Positions 18,888 through 28,867 of a stretch of 28,867 bases of DNA are shown here, piece by piece (position 1 is the first letter of the stretch; the number at the start of each line of letters is the position of its first letter). Under the pieces are notes generated by a model, which searched no databases, had not been told where the DNA came from, and saw nothing but the letters and a program-made list of their open reading frames with translations. The stretch spans positions 108,781,906-108,810,772 of the forward strand of contig JBOZIK010000001.1 of the NCBI GenBank assembly GCA_051453625.1, in the 5' to 3' direction. The position numbers and the translations under genes were made by a program. The stretch is from Welwitschia mirabilis. Its lineage: Eukaryota; Gnetophyta; Gnetopsida; Welwitschiales.

Positions 18888-20990
18888 ATGGCATCCAAAA
18901 AGTTAGAATTAACCAGTTAAGAAAGAAGTCAAGCTCGTCAGAATGAACTCCTTCATAAAAAAGCAATAATGAAGAGTTCATCAACGAATGGGGTCATGAA
19001 GAAAACCCAGAAATCCAACATCCACCACAAGCATAAGGCCCAAAGAAATAGGCTGACGACAACGATAGCTTATTTGAGTACTCCACACATGGAGAAGAAT
19101 CACCTAAAAATAGGCAAGCTGAAAACAAAACTCTCGATCAACCTAATTTGACAACTATTTGGGAAGTTATTAATGACTTGAAATGAGGTTTCCAAAATAT
19201 AAAAAGCTATTTAGATTCTGACTTTGATGACACACTAATTCACCCCTCTATTCCTCGTAAAATTATATCACTTTGTGAAATGCCTGACTTTAAGAAATTC
19301 ATAGGTGTAAAAGACCCTGTCATGCATGTAATAAACTACAAACATGCATATCATACGTACAACATCAAACGAAACACAACCTATCATCTATTTTGCTGAT
19401 CTTTAAAACAATAAGCCGTCGAATGATACCATAGAGTATTACCCATTCAATTACAATTCTAAAAGAATTACTAGAAATGTTTGTTCAACATTACTCCATT
19501 AATATCACAAAACAAATGATGTTAGATACCTTGACTATAATGAAACAACAATTCAATAAAACAGTACAAGCTTATGCACGATGATGGAGGGTCGTTGCTT
19601 TACAACTAAAAACCTCCATCATAGATTCTGATATGATAGATCTCTTTTCCAATTTATGCATTTCATGAATTTTAAAACACCTTAAAATGTATTCATTTGA
19701 AACCTTTGACTAAGCTGTCACCCTAGCAAAAGGGATCGAAGTTGTAGGAGAAGCCNNNNNNNNNNNNNNNNNNNNNNNNNNNNNNNNNNNNNNNNNNNNN
19801 NNNNNNNNNNNNNNNNNNNNNNNNNNNNNNNNNNNNNNNNNNNNNNNNNNNNNNNNNNNNNNNNNNNNNNNNNNNNNNNNNNNNNNNNNNNNNNNNNNNN
19901 NNNNNNNNNNNNNNNNNNNNNNNNNNNNNNNNNNNNNNNNNNNNNNNNNNNNNNNNNNNNNNNNNNNNNNNNNNNNNNNNNNNNNNNNNNNNNNNNNNNN
20001 NNNNNNNNNNNNNNNNNNNNNNNNNNNNNNNNNNNNNNNNNNNNNNNNNNNNNNNNNNNNNNNNNNNNNNNNNNNNNNNNNNNNNNNNNNNNNNNNNNNN
20101 NNNNNNNNNNNNNNNNNNNNNNNNNNNNNNNNNNNNNNNNNNNNNNNNNNNNNNNNNNNNNNNNNNNNNNNNNNNNNNNNNNNNNNNNNNNNNNNNNNNN
20201 NNNNNNNNNNNNNNNNNNNNNNNNNNNNNNNNNNNNNNNNNNNNNNNNNNNNNNNNNNNNNNNNNNNNNNNNNNNNNNNNNNNNNNNNNNNNNNNNNNNN
20301 NNNNNNNNNNNNNNNNNNNNNNNNNNNNNNNNNNNNNTAAAATGTATTCATTTGAAACCTTTGACTAAGCTGTCACCCTAGCAAAAAGGATCGAAGTTGT
20401 AGGAGAAGCCAAAGGAGCCATAAAATAGGTAATACCTCTCAAAGGAAACTATCCAAAAGGGATAACAACAATACTAGAGGTAGCAACCCAAAAACATTGC
20501 TGTCACTAATTAACCAATTCGATTAATTTATCTACCCTAATCGATGGTCAACCCAGTGATGGTGCTAGTGGCACCCCAAAATCCTTTTGCTCCACAAGCT
20601 TTTACTCCTCAAGCTCTTTCTCCTCAACTAGCCTATCATCAATCATTTTATCCTCCATCATGACAATTACGACTTCCATTGCTATCACAACCTCAACAAC
20701 ATGTATATAGGCCTCAAAATCAAAGCTAAAAGAGGCCTCAAAATCAAATTGCAATTTTCCAACCCAAAAGGAATTTCACTAATATCCCAATGCAACAAAT
20801 CCTCTCAATGCTACTAAAAAAGGGGGCAATTCAGTTACCTCCAATTAGATAAAGGAACCCAAATGCAACCAAACTAAGAGGGTATGATGAATCAAAGTAT
20901 TATGAATACCATCGAATTTGAGAACATCATATTGATAATTATTTTAATCTAAAACACATCGTTCAAGACATTATCAAAAACAAAAAGGAC
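18888..20990 (+). pseudogene. Ty3/gypsy Gag remnant
   Basis: The likely start ATG (18888) opens MASKKLELTS followed by a stop that looks like CAA-to-TAA decay. The same frame then stays open to about 19150 (ERSQARQNEL...). Farther on, across frames, come a capsid-like block (FVQHYSINIT about 19480, then NKTVQAYARW and VALQLKTSIID to about 19640) and YSFETFD before the gap at 19756. A nucleocapsid-like motif near 20880-20960 (ESKYYEYHRI...DNYFNLKH) stands where plant Tat-like Gags have a Cys-His knuckle (YCEYHR..GH...C..LK), with cysteines replaced by Tyr. It once formed the particle shell; it is now noncoding. A 582-N gap removes part of it. Confidence 0.75.
19683..20410. repeat. 73-bp duplication flanking the 582-N gap
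   Basis: Positions 19683-19755 and 20338-20410 are the same 73 bp with one difference (AAAAGGG against AAAAAGG), abutting the two gap edges. The gag frame makes sense read straight through one copy. I infer that the contig ends overlap and that the gap length is an estimate, so little or no sequence may truly be missing. Confidence 0.75.
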
Positions 20991-21489
20991 ATAAATTTTG
21001 ACACTATCTTAGTAGATATGAACGAACAGCTTGAGATTTAAGAACTTCTTTCCTACTTAAACTCCCACATTGTAATCAACAGAGAATGTAGCATTTCAAA
21101 ATGATGATAGTCCCTTTGTAATTCTAGTAATTCAAGATCAATTCAAGAAACCATTAGAACAAGTCATTCATGAGAAGAAGGAAAAATTAGAAGCAATGAT
21201 TTGAGCAGAATATTCTCGAACTTGTCCTACCCCTCAATCACATAGGTCGAAGTCACTTTCCTCTAAAGTAGAGGAGGCATATCATTATTTAACCTTACTG
21301 ATTGAGAGCATTAAGCCTTATAGACTCGCATTCGAAAGAATATGCAAGGAGCAATTGAGCTTGAAATTAGCTCCTGATCAAAATCAACCACATAAGAAAA
21401 GAGCTACCTCAAAGTAGGTACATGCTCAAAAGAGTGACAAAACTGAGGAGACAATGTAGTTCTCACATCATGAGATTTCTACAACCTCT

Positions 21490-22223
21490 AAAAAGATGAT
21501 CATTACTAAACCATCTTACATATCTCTAAACATTAGGCCTACTAAAGAAAGTAGGACTTTTATCGATTGTGGAGCCAAACTAAATGTGATAAATTTGTCA
21601 TGCCTTAAAAAGATCAAAATGGGTCATCTCTTAAATGCAAAGAAAAGCATGATAATTAGAGGGTTTAATAACCATGAGGACAAATCAAAAGGGATAGTTA
21701 CTTTACCTATCGAAGTGGCTTAGAAGGTTAATGAAACTAAATTCCACATAATAGACAATGCAGCAGCATTTAATTTGTTACATGGATGTTCTTGGATAAT
21801 GGGCATGGGGGCAATCATATCTCTACTCCATCAAAAGCTAAAATTTGTAGGCTTTAAAATTTTAGTGTAATCATAACGAAATCNNNNNNNNNNNNNNNNN
21901 NNNNNNNNNNNNNNNNNNNNNNNNNNNNNNNNNNNNNNNNNNNNNNNNNNNNNNNNNNNNNNNNNNNNNNNNNNNNNNNNNNNCACATAAGAGACAATGC
22001 AGCAGCATTTAATTTGTTACATGGATGTTCTTGGATACTGGGCATGGGGGCAATCATATCTCTACTCCATCAAAAGCTAAAATTTGTAGGCTTTAAAATT
22101 TTAGTGTAATCAGAACGAAATCATACTATGGCAAATGTAAAAGCACCATTGACGTAATCTTCTCCATCCCCACTTTCTGCATCTAAGAAGATGACTATTC
22201 CTTTCTTACATTTTGAACATGAT
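21490..22223 (+). pseudogene. Ty3/gypsy aspartic protease remnant and linker
   Basis: A 75-codon open stretch (21496-21723) includes FIDCGAKLNVI, the DSGA-type catalytic loop of retroelement aspartic proteases. Asp is codon 24 of this stretch (21565-21567) and Ser is replaced by Cys, as also occurs in live plant elements. After a stop at 21721 come FNLLHGCSWIMGMGAI and LHQKLKF, counterparts of the conserved LLGRxWIH..GA..STLHQKLKF block. The enzyme would cut the Gag-Pol polyprotein. Stops and a gap make this copy dead. Confidence 0.8.
21745..22122. repeat. 139-bp duplication flanking a 100-N gap
   Basis: Positions 21745-21883 and 21984-22122 match over 139 bp with three differences, abutting a gap of exactly 100 N. 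The protease-domain coding sequence would be unnaturally repeated if both were real. An unmerged overlap, perhaps of two alleles, is the simplest reading. Confidence 0.8.
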
Positions 22224-22929
22224 NNNNNNNNNNNNNNNNNNNNNNNNNNNNNNNNNNNNNNNNNNNNNNNNNNNNNNNNNNNNNNNNNNNNNNNNNNNNN
22301 NNNNNNNNNNNNNNNNNNNNNNNNNNNNNNNNNNNNNNNNNNNNNNNNNNNNNNNNNNNNNNNNNNNNNNNNNNNNNNNNNNNNNNNNNNNNNNNNNNNN
22401 NNNNNNNNNNNNNNNNNNNNNNNNNNNNNNNNNNNNNNNNNNNNNNNNNNNNNNNNNNNNNNNNNNNNNNNNNNNNNNNNNNNNNNNNNNNNNNNNNNNN
22501 NNNNNNNNNNNNNNNNNNNNNNNNNNNNNNNNNNNNNNNNNNNNNNNNNNNNNNNNNNNNNNNNNNNNNNNNNNNNNNNNNNNNNNNNNNNNNNNNNNNN
22601 NNNNNNNNNNNNNNNNNNNNNNNNNNNNNNACATTTGAGCAAAGCCTTGATAGCTAAGTAAAAGCCTCTATCTATCACACTACTCATAAACATTTACAAA
22701 GCATAATGTTGTAAACATGAAAGAGAAAAGTCTCTTCTAAAATAGTTTATATTTTTTTTTTCAAATCTTTCAATTAAAGTACTTTGACATGTTTTTCAGT
22801 GTCGGCTTTTAGTTTATCCCTTGTCATTATTGTTCTTATGTTAATTTCTTGGCTTGTAGGACATTACAATAAGGAGTTGATTAAACACACCTCTACATTT
22901 TACCCTTGATGATCAGCCTATTAAAAGAT

Positions 22930-25020
22930 ATGTTGATGTTAATCTTGTTGATTTCAATTATAGTGATTTCTCAGAAAAACCTTGTATCTTCTCAAATCAA
23001 GAACAAATGAGTGAAAACTCTAAGGCATGTGAAATAATGAATTCATAAAATCTAAAATCATCTCTAGCAAAATAGTAGGATGTCACAACATAAGACTTCC
23101 TCATGGACTCCATTAGTCAAGAAAAATCTCTTAAGATCAATGAACAACTACCATAACAAATCAAATCTAAGCTCAAAAATGTGTTATCTTCTAATAAGGA
23201 CATCTTTACTTGGCATTACAAAGATATGCTGGGAATCGACAAATCAATAGTTATGCATAATATTGTTTTAAAGTCGAACTCAATCCTAATAAGACAAAAG
23301 TTAGAAAGCTAAACCCTTGCCTTACACTAGTAGTAAAACAAGATCTAGAGCATCTTTTGATTTCCCATTTTATCCAACTAGCAGACTACTTAGATTGGCT
23401 ATCAGATATGATAGTCATTCCAAAGAAGAATGGCTAGATCAGGATTTGTATTAATTATCATAATTTAAATAAGGTTATCCTAAAGGATGATTATCCTTTA
23501 CCAAACATCGATATCTTAGTAGATAACACTGCTAGTTATGACCTCTTATCCTTTATGCATGGTTACTCGGGTTCAAATCAGATATTTATTAATCCCACAG
23601 ACTAGAAAAACAACTTTTATAATGCCATGGAGTCTCTTCTATTATGTTATGATGCCTTTCAGATTAAAGAATGCTATTGCAACCTACTAGCATGTAATGA
23701 CACATATCTTTCATAACATAATCCACCGCAATGTGAAATACTACGTTGATGATGGTGTAGTTAAGTCAAAGATAATTACTGATCATCCTAATAACCTAAA
23801 ATAATTGTTCACATAATTAAGACAATATAATTTATGCCTAAATCCAAAGAAATGTGTATTTGATATGCCATCAAGAAAACTCTTAATATTCATAGTATCA
23901 AAATGAGGCATAGAAATTAATCCTATTAAGATTAAGGCAATTACCAATATGCCATCACCATACAACTTGAAATAGTTACATAGTCTCCAAGGTAGATTAC
24001 AAGTAATATGTTGATCGATTTCAACTTTGACTGATTGATGTAAACCATTTATGCATTTACTTACGAAATACAACCAATTCAAGTGGGAAAAAAATTGTCA
24101 AAAGGCTTTTGATAGAATTAACGAATAGTTGACACCCACCCCTATTTTTTAAACCCACCTAAGCCTAATCAACCATTTTACCTTTACTTGGCATATACAT
24201 CATCCTTAATTAGTGCAATAATTTTTTAATGTAATGAATTACATTGAGATCACCCAATTTATTACATCAGTAGGATACTACATCAATATGAGAAAAATTA
24301 CACTAAAGTNNNNNNNNNNNNNNNNNNNNNNNNNNNNNNNNNNNNNNNNNNNNNNNNNNNNNNNNNNNNNNNNNNNNNNNNNNNNNNNNNNNNNNNNNNN
24401 NNNNNNNNNNNNNNNNNNNNNNNNNNNNNNNNNNNNNNNNNNNNNNNNNNNNNNNNNNNNNNNNNNNNNNNNNNNNNNNNNNNNNNNNNNNNNNNNNNNN
24501 NNNNNNNNNNNNNNNNNNNNNNNNNNNNNNNNNNNNNNNNNNNNNNNNNNNNNNNNNNNNNNNNNNNNNNNNNNNNNNNNNNNNNNNNNNNNNNNNNNNN
24601 NNNNNNNNNNNNNNNNNNNNNNNNNNNNNNNNNNNNNNNNNNNNNNNNNNNNNNNNNNNNNNNNNNNNNNNNNNNNNNNNNNNNNNNNNNNNNNNNNNNN
24701 NNNNNNNNNNNNNNNNNNNNNNNNNNNTACTGAAGGAAAAAAGGCATGTTTGAGTTTAGTTTTTTCTTCACAAAAGTTTTGTTATTATATGATGATAAAT
24801 AAAAAATTATGATTAATAATCAGAATTTTCTTAAACATTTACTTGAATACTCTACTGGTAGTGCATGTTTAACAAAGTAGGCATCGATTCTTGCTAAATT
24901 CGACTTAGAATTCCAATCTCAAAAATCAGTCAAGGGAAAATGCATAGCCGAACAAATGGTAGATCTACCAATAGAAGCTATAGGTGAAACCTTAAGTGAA
25001 TCTAAACAATTCCTTAATGA
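22930..25020 (+). pseudogene. Ty3/gypsy reverse transcriptase-RNase H remnant
   Basis: A leader segment (DIFTWHYKDMLGID, about 23200-23240) precedes RT, as in plant Ty3 elements. RT motifs follow: NLNKVILKDDYPLPNID (about 23460-23515), a GYSGSNQI block (about 23565), MPFRLKNA (about 23652) and an intact YVDD at 23742-23753. Next come LNPKKCVF and CKPFMHLL (about 24040-24060) and WEKNCQKAF (about 24085-24110). The first RNase H begins before the gap at 24310 and resumes at 24728 with ACLSLVFSSQKFCYYM. It ends in ILAKFDLEFQSQKSVKGK...AEQMVDLP (about 24885-24970). The domain copied element RNA to DNA. Many stops; the middle of RNase H is lost in a 418-N gap. Confidence 0.85.
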
Positions 25021-25039
25021 AGAAATTCATATTGTAAAA

Positions 25040-25480
25040 ATGAAAAAGAATTGAAATGCATTGATGTTTTTTGATAATACACCCAACCGAAATGGTGGAT
25101 TTACAGGAGTAGTCTTCTTCCTTAATAATAAAACTAGCTTACCATTTTCTTTTAAACTAAATTTTCATTGCACAAACATTACTAAATATGAGGATTTGAT
25201 AAGAGGATTCATGCTAGCCATTCAAACAAGTTTCAAGAATTTACACATTTTTGGTGACTCGCAATTAGTCATCAATCAAGTCTTAGACAAGTACGAAGCT
25301 AGATCGAGAATCCTAAGTGTATATCTTGAAAAAGTAAAAAGGATTCTTACATTATTTAAGGCATGTGAAATTCTAGCTGTTCTTAGAAATGAAAATTAAT
25401 TCGTAGATTATCTCATAAAATTTACACAAATGTGTTTTAGATATTCATCCCTTAAAGAGTATGTCACATGCATGGATATT
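25040..25480 (+). pseudogene. Second, archaeal-like RNase H (aRNH) remnant of the Tat-type element
   Basis: The best-kept part of the element: 112 codons without a stop (25061-25399). It starts at the first strand (MFFDNTPNRNGG, from FDGAxNxxG), continues through LPFSFKLNF, TKYEDLIRGFMLA and NLHIFGDSQLVINQV, and passes a stop to a DYLIK piece. The likely catalytic acids, Asp in FD, Glu in YE and Asp in GDS (25256-25258), are kept. The family is an extra RNase H acquired by Tat-lineage elements. The ATG at 25061 is probably not a start; the original frame came from upstream as part of Pol. Confidence 0.8.
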
Positions 25481-25569
25481 AGTCAAAATTTCTTTGATGA
25501 ACATCAGATGACTGCTTATCTAAAGCTATTATAAGATGAAGTAAGTCAATTGGTAAAAGATCCTTAAGA

Positions 25570-26800
25570 AAATGATGAGTGGTATGACATTTTACTGGAT
25601 TACTTCACTAATCAAAAGCTACCTAAAAATCTTTCTTCATTACAGAAGTGAAACTTCAATGATTAAACAAAACNNNNNNNNNNNNNNNNNNNNNNNNNNN
25701 NNNNNNNNNNNNNNNNNNNNNNNNNNNNNNNNNNNNNNNNNNNNNNNNNNNNNNNNNNNNNNNNNNNNNNNNNNNNNNNNNNNNNNNNNNNNNNNNNNNN
25801 NNNNNNNNNNNNNNNNNNNNNNNNNNNNNNNNNNNNNTTATTTCTGGAAAATAATAAACAATAACTGTTTTAGGATTGGTCAAAACATATCACACTTGTC
25901 AGATCTTTTCACCAAGAATACATCAACCGCCTAATGAGGTTTTTCCTTCTGATTCAATTTGGGTTTTTAGAAAATAGGGTATGAATTTAATTAGTCCTAC
26001 TACACCTGACTCATCAGGACAACATGAATTCATTCTTACTATAATAGAATACTTTCTTAAATGGGTAGAAGAAGTTCCATTATGACAAACAACATCAAAG
26101 AGGATTCAAAATTTCATTCTTGATCACATCATTACTAGATTTAACATACCTTATGTCATTGTCACTAATAATAATCCACAATTTAGATCATCAGAATTGA
26201 AGAATTTCTTAAGTAAATTTGGGATAAAACATTTCTTTTTGATGCCACGTGATACTCAAGCAAATGAACAACTAAAGCTACAAATAAATTAATCATAAAC
26301 TACCTCAAGAAGTTCTTACAAAGAAATACAAAGTCATGGCATGAAAAATTGTCTTTAGCATTATGGCTTACCGCATTACAATAAAAACTATTATAGGGAT
26401 AATACCATTTCAGCTAGTCTATGGTACTAAAGTAGTCTTGCCCATTCAAATTCAGATTCCCATATTAAAAACACTATTTAAGAATCTAGAGTTACCTAAT
26501 ATAGAAAAAGAAATGCAACTTACACAACTTGAAACTTTAGGTGAAAAGCGAGTAAGAGCCTTGCAACAAACCCAGCTCTATCGGAAGTGAATCAGTAATG
26601 CATATAATAAGGATGTGAATCCAAGATCTTATGATATAATCAACTTAGTGTCAAAAGCAAATGTAACTGAAAATACTTTAAATTTTTTACCAAATTGATT
26701 AGGACCATCCATTATCTCACAAAACTTTAATAAGAGAACATACAACTAAGGAGTTTAAATGGTATTGGAGAAAGTGAATCAATAAGTTCTCTATATATTT
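25570..26800 (+). pseudogene. Ty3/gypsy integrase remnant (catalytically dead)
   Basis: An N-terminal piece before the gap (LLDYFTNQKLP, about 25595-25628) precedes the core. In the core the usual DYFTKW is EYFLKW (about 26046-26063), the SDNGxQF motif is TNNNPQF (26166-26186) and the QANGQxE stretch is QANEQLK (about 26259-26279). All three acids of the DDE centre are therefore changed (D to E, D to N, E to K). A 75-codon open stretch (26363-26590) holds the conserved tail YRITIKT, PFQLVYGTKVVLPIQIQIP and RALQQTQLY, followed by AYNKDVNPR. Integrase inserts element DNA into the host genome; this copy cannot. Confidence 0.85.
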
Positions 26801-27429
26801 GACCTTAGTAACATTGAAAGAAAGTTTAAAACACATGTGATTTTTGTTTCATGTTGTAATTTGATTGTTTCTATATTTTCATTAGCAAGTGTACACAGTT
26901 TTTCATTGTATATATACATGGGTTTTCATGTAGAATAACATTGGCCTTTTTCTCGCATCACACAAAGTCCATATTTTGGTTTCTGTATGTGAAGTTTAAA
27001 CTATGGCTGATGATCATCTTCCATCCTTTCCTCCTTTCTATCGAAGGGCGAATGCCACTTTCCTTCGAGTACAATGAAAAACAAGGTGAGGCATCAGACT
27101 TTGCTATGATTGACATTCCATTCCATGAGGCTCCACCCATGGAAAATGACAATGATGACATATATCACATTAATCCATGATATAACATACTCGATTCTTC
27201 CTTAACCCTGATTCATACCCTTGCACGAGCCTTCTTATTCTACTTACTCATATACCACCATCATTGTTCCACTAGACATTAGTGGGTACATATTCATCTT
27301 ATCATGCATTTCATCACATCCTTCATCCATTATCACTACTTCATTACTCCATTTTATTTATACCCACCATGTTATCCTTTTTTCTCTACCCATGTCACAT
27401 CTAGTAATCTCTCATTTTCATCTTATTTT

Positions 27430-27496
27430 TCAAAAAAAAAGGTGAAAAAATAAAAAGGAAAAAAAGGGAAAAAATAGAGCAAAAGAAAAAAAAAAT
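27430..27496 (+). repeat. A/G-rich tract, candidate polypurine region
   Basis: About 67 bases of A and G with only three interrupting T. It lies some 600 bp after the integrase remnant, where Ty3 elements often have purine-rich sequence near the plus-strand priming site. No LTR start (TG...) with a partner LTR can be shown next to it. Confidence 0.45.
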
Positions 27497-28062
27497 ATCT
27501 ACTTCTTTTTATTGTATAGCCTTTAGATACCTCTTTATAATGGGTTAACTTTTAAGTGGCTAAGTTTTTCTCTTATAGAAAAGTGCATTTTGGATGACTC
27601 CATTGAGATTCTTAATTTAGATGCTATGAAAACCTTAGGGTTGATGGGCAATAGTCGAGCCTATGTTAACTGATGTATTATTGACATGATAGAAGCAATT
27701 GAGTAGGAAGTTCATCTCAATTGAGAGATGTGGTTTCCTTTCACCTTTAGCTAAATGACTTCTTAGCATAGTTTTTTGGTTAAGGTCATTTCTTTGTTCA
27801 ATCATCCATTCCTTTATTTTTGTGTTAAATCGCATTCAAGTTTCATTAAAGTAGTTTTCTAATTTTTAGCTTTTATGGTGGTAAGATTGGATTCCATCCA
27901 TTCTTAAAACGTTTCCATGTCTATGATCTCTAGTGTCTTAAATTATTCTATAGTAGCATAAATTGTATCAAATATGATGTTTTTATTTAGCTGTGAGCTT
28001 TACAATTTACCATTCTAATGATCAAATAATATTCAGAAATAAAAAGGGAATCCAAGTCAATT

Positions 28063-28119
28063 AGTAAAAAAAGAAAAAGAAAAAAAAGAAGAAGGTAAAA
28101 AAGAAAAAAGAAAAAAAAA
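28063..28119 (+). repeat. Second A/G-rich tract
   Basis: About 57 bases of A and G, AAAAAG-type runs, similar to the tract at 27430. CACACCGGGG follows at 28142-28151. In Tat-like elements a purine-rich stretch followed by a GGGG-containing block is familiar in the 3' untranslated region, but I hold this only as likely. Confidence 0.4.
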
Positions 28120-28867
28120 CTTCATTATGCCCTACTGTAAGCACACCGGGGTAAATATTCCTAAGAGGAGCCTTTGGTAGTGTGATATGGTAGTTGTGGA
28201 AACTCCACGAGGGTATTAGTTGACTATGATCTGACTTCAGCTTGTGGATCCTTACGCTCTTGGCAGTGGTTGTACTTCACTCATTATGATGAACGGTTTT
28301 CTTTAAATACTCCACTGGCTTAATTTTCCCATGACTTTGAAGCTATAACTTTATGAGCATTTAGAGCATATTGGTCATTAGATGGAAAGTTAGTAAGATC
28401 TCATTTCTTATCATAGCCAATGATTGGATTGAGTTATAGTCCAAACACTATATTGATACTTTGCAGGTTAATCATACGCATTGTTATAACCACTTCCCTT
28501 ATTACATGATACTCTATATTATTTAGCATCGAACCACTACCCTATTTGTCCATCTTCACTTAATCGTTTTTTGGTATCTATGATTAATTACCTTAAAGTC
28601 ATTATTGCATTTACTCTTACCTTCTTAATACTAATCCCACTTTCCAGTTAAATTGTTATCTTTTGGTATTCCTCCCTTTCACCACCTTCCTTTGCCATCT
28701 TGTAATACTGTGATAATCTATTTTCCAATGCCATCACCTCTTATCTCTTTTGCTTTATTTATCATTCTTTTATAACCTAACTTTCCTTATCCATCTTTAT
28801 GATTACTGTCAGATGTTAATTGTCATTTCTTATTTTCTATTTTCTACATTTATCACTGCTTCTCTTT

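Larger units (their letters stand above)
18888..26840 (+). mobile_element. Decayed Ty3/gypsy element, Tat-like with second RNase H
   Basis: Remnants occur in the order Gag, protease, reverse transcriptase with RNase H, a second archaeal-like RNase H, and integrase. A second RNase H between the RT unit and integrase is the known mark of the plant Tat lineage (Retand/Ogre-like). Every part carries stops or frameshifts, and integrase has lost its catalytic residues. No LTR pair was recognised; the 5' edge lies before 18888 and the 3' LTR may be beyond the window. Five N gaps interrupt it (19756-20337, 21884-21983, 22224-22630, 24310-24727, 25674-25837). Confidence 0.85.
26841..28867 (+). other. 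3' region of the Ty3 element, no gene
   Basis: After the integrase tail there is about 2 kb of AT-rich sequence without a recognisable protein. Frames at 26941-27180 and 27221-27445 (79 and 74 codons) resemble nothing I know. Two purine-rich tracts lie at 27430-27496 and 28063-28119. I could not identify a 3' LTR; if the tracts mark its approach, the LTR lies near or past the window end. Confidence 0.5.

Noticed and set aside
22191-22693. Several open frames of 140-190 codons
   Set aside because: They consist almost wholly of unknown residues from a 407-N gap and carry no information. The same holds for frames at 19710-20351, 24234-24812 and 25572-25934.
27430-28119. A-rich tracts as poly(A) tails of processed pseudogenes or LINEs
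   Set aside because: They are mixed A/G rather than pure A and follow a Ty3 integrase remnant; no LINE or gene copy precedes them.

Overview
This is eukaryotic, almost certainly plant nuclear DNA. It is AT-rich, gene-poor and full of decayed retrotransposons. It holds one clearly intact gene, for a plastid-targeted NAD-dependent malate dehydrogenase, in one uninterrupted 407-codon reading frame. A seed plant with a large genome, such as a conifer, would fit the single gene in a field of very old, stop-riddled elements. That placement is inference; nothing in the sequence names a species. The window has nine runs of N (426-525, 5692-5700, 12489-12588, 13239-13338, 19756-20337, 21884-21983, 22224-22630, 24310-24727, 25674-25837). 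Three of them are flanked by near-identical sequence, which looks like unmerged contig overlaps.

Layout. 1-5595: an old Ty1/copia-type element with a diverged LTR pair (alignable parts 718-1270 and 5067-5595), a primer-binding-site relic, a ruined gag with a broken zinc knuckle, a polypurine tract, and almost no recognisable pol. 5596-7560: AT-rich DNA with no gene. 7560-10500: the malate dehydrogenase locus. It has a promoter/5' leader unusually rich in CpG for this window, a telo-box, a predicted 830-bp leader intron, the CDS (8816-10039) and a 3' flank. 10500-14560: AT-rich noncoding DNA with a ~290-bp foldback element (11955-12246). 14560-14820: an LTR end and primer-binding-site relic. 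15190-16990: a dead L1-type LINE (endonuclease and reverse transcriptase remnants). 17110-17740: a CpG-containing block that looks like the LTR and primer-binding site of another element on the minus strand. 18294-18531: a short degenerate repeat array carrying nine W-box cores. 18888-26840: a long, dead Ty3/gypsy element in the order gag, protease, reverse transcriptase/RNase H, second (archaeal-like) RNase H, integrase, as in the Tat lineage. 26840-28867: its probable 3' untranslated region with two A/G-rich tracts. No 3' LTR is identified before the window ends.

The elements do not work together with the gene; they are debris around it. Sequence composition marks the boundary: CpG is frequent from about 7590 to 8180 and scarce in the flanks. 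This fits long-term cytosine methylation and decay of the repeats and an unmethylated promoter at the gene. I found no operon-like, CRISPR-like or evidently new multi-gene system. The most useful leads are the regulatory structure of the malate dehydrogenase leader (two perfect intron-mediated-enhancement motifs, a minimal upstream ORF, a telo-box), the W-box array, the foldback element and the assembly-gap duplications.
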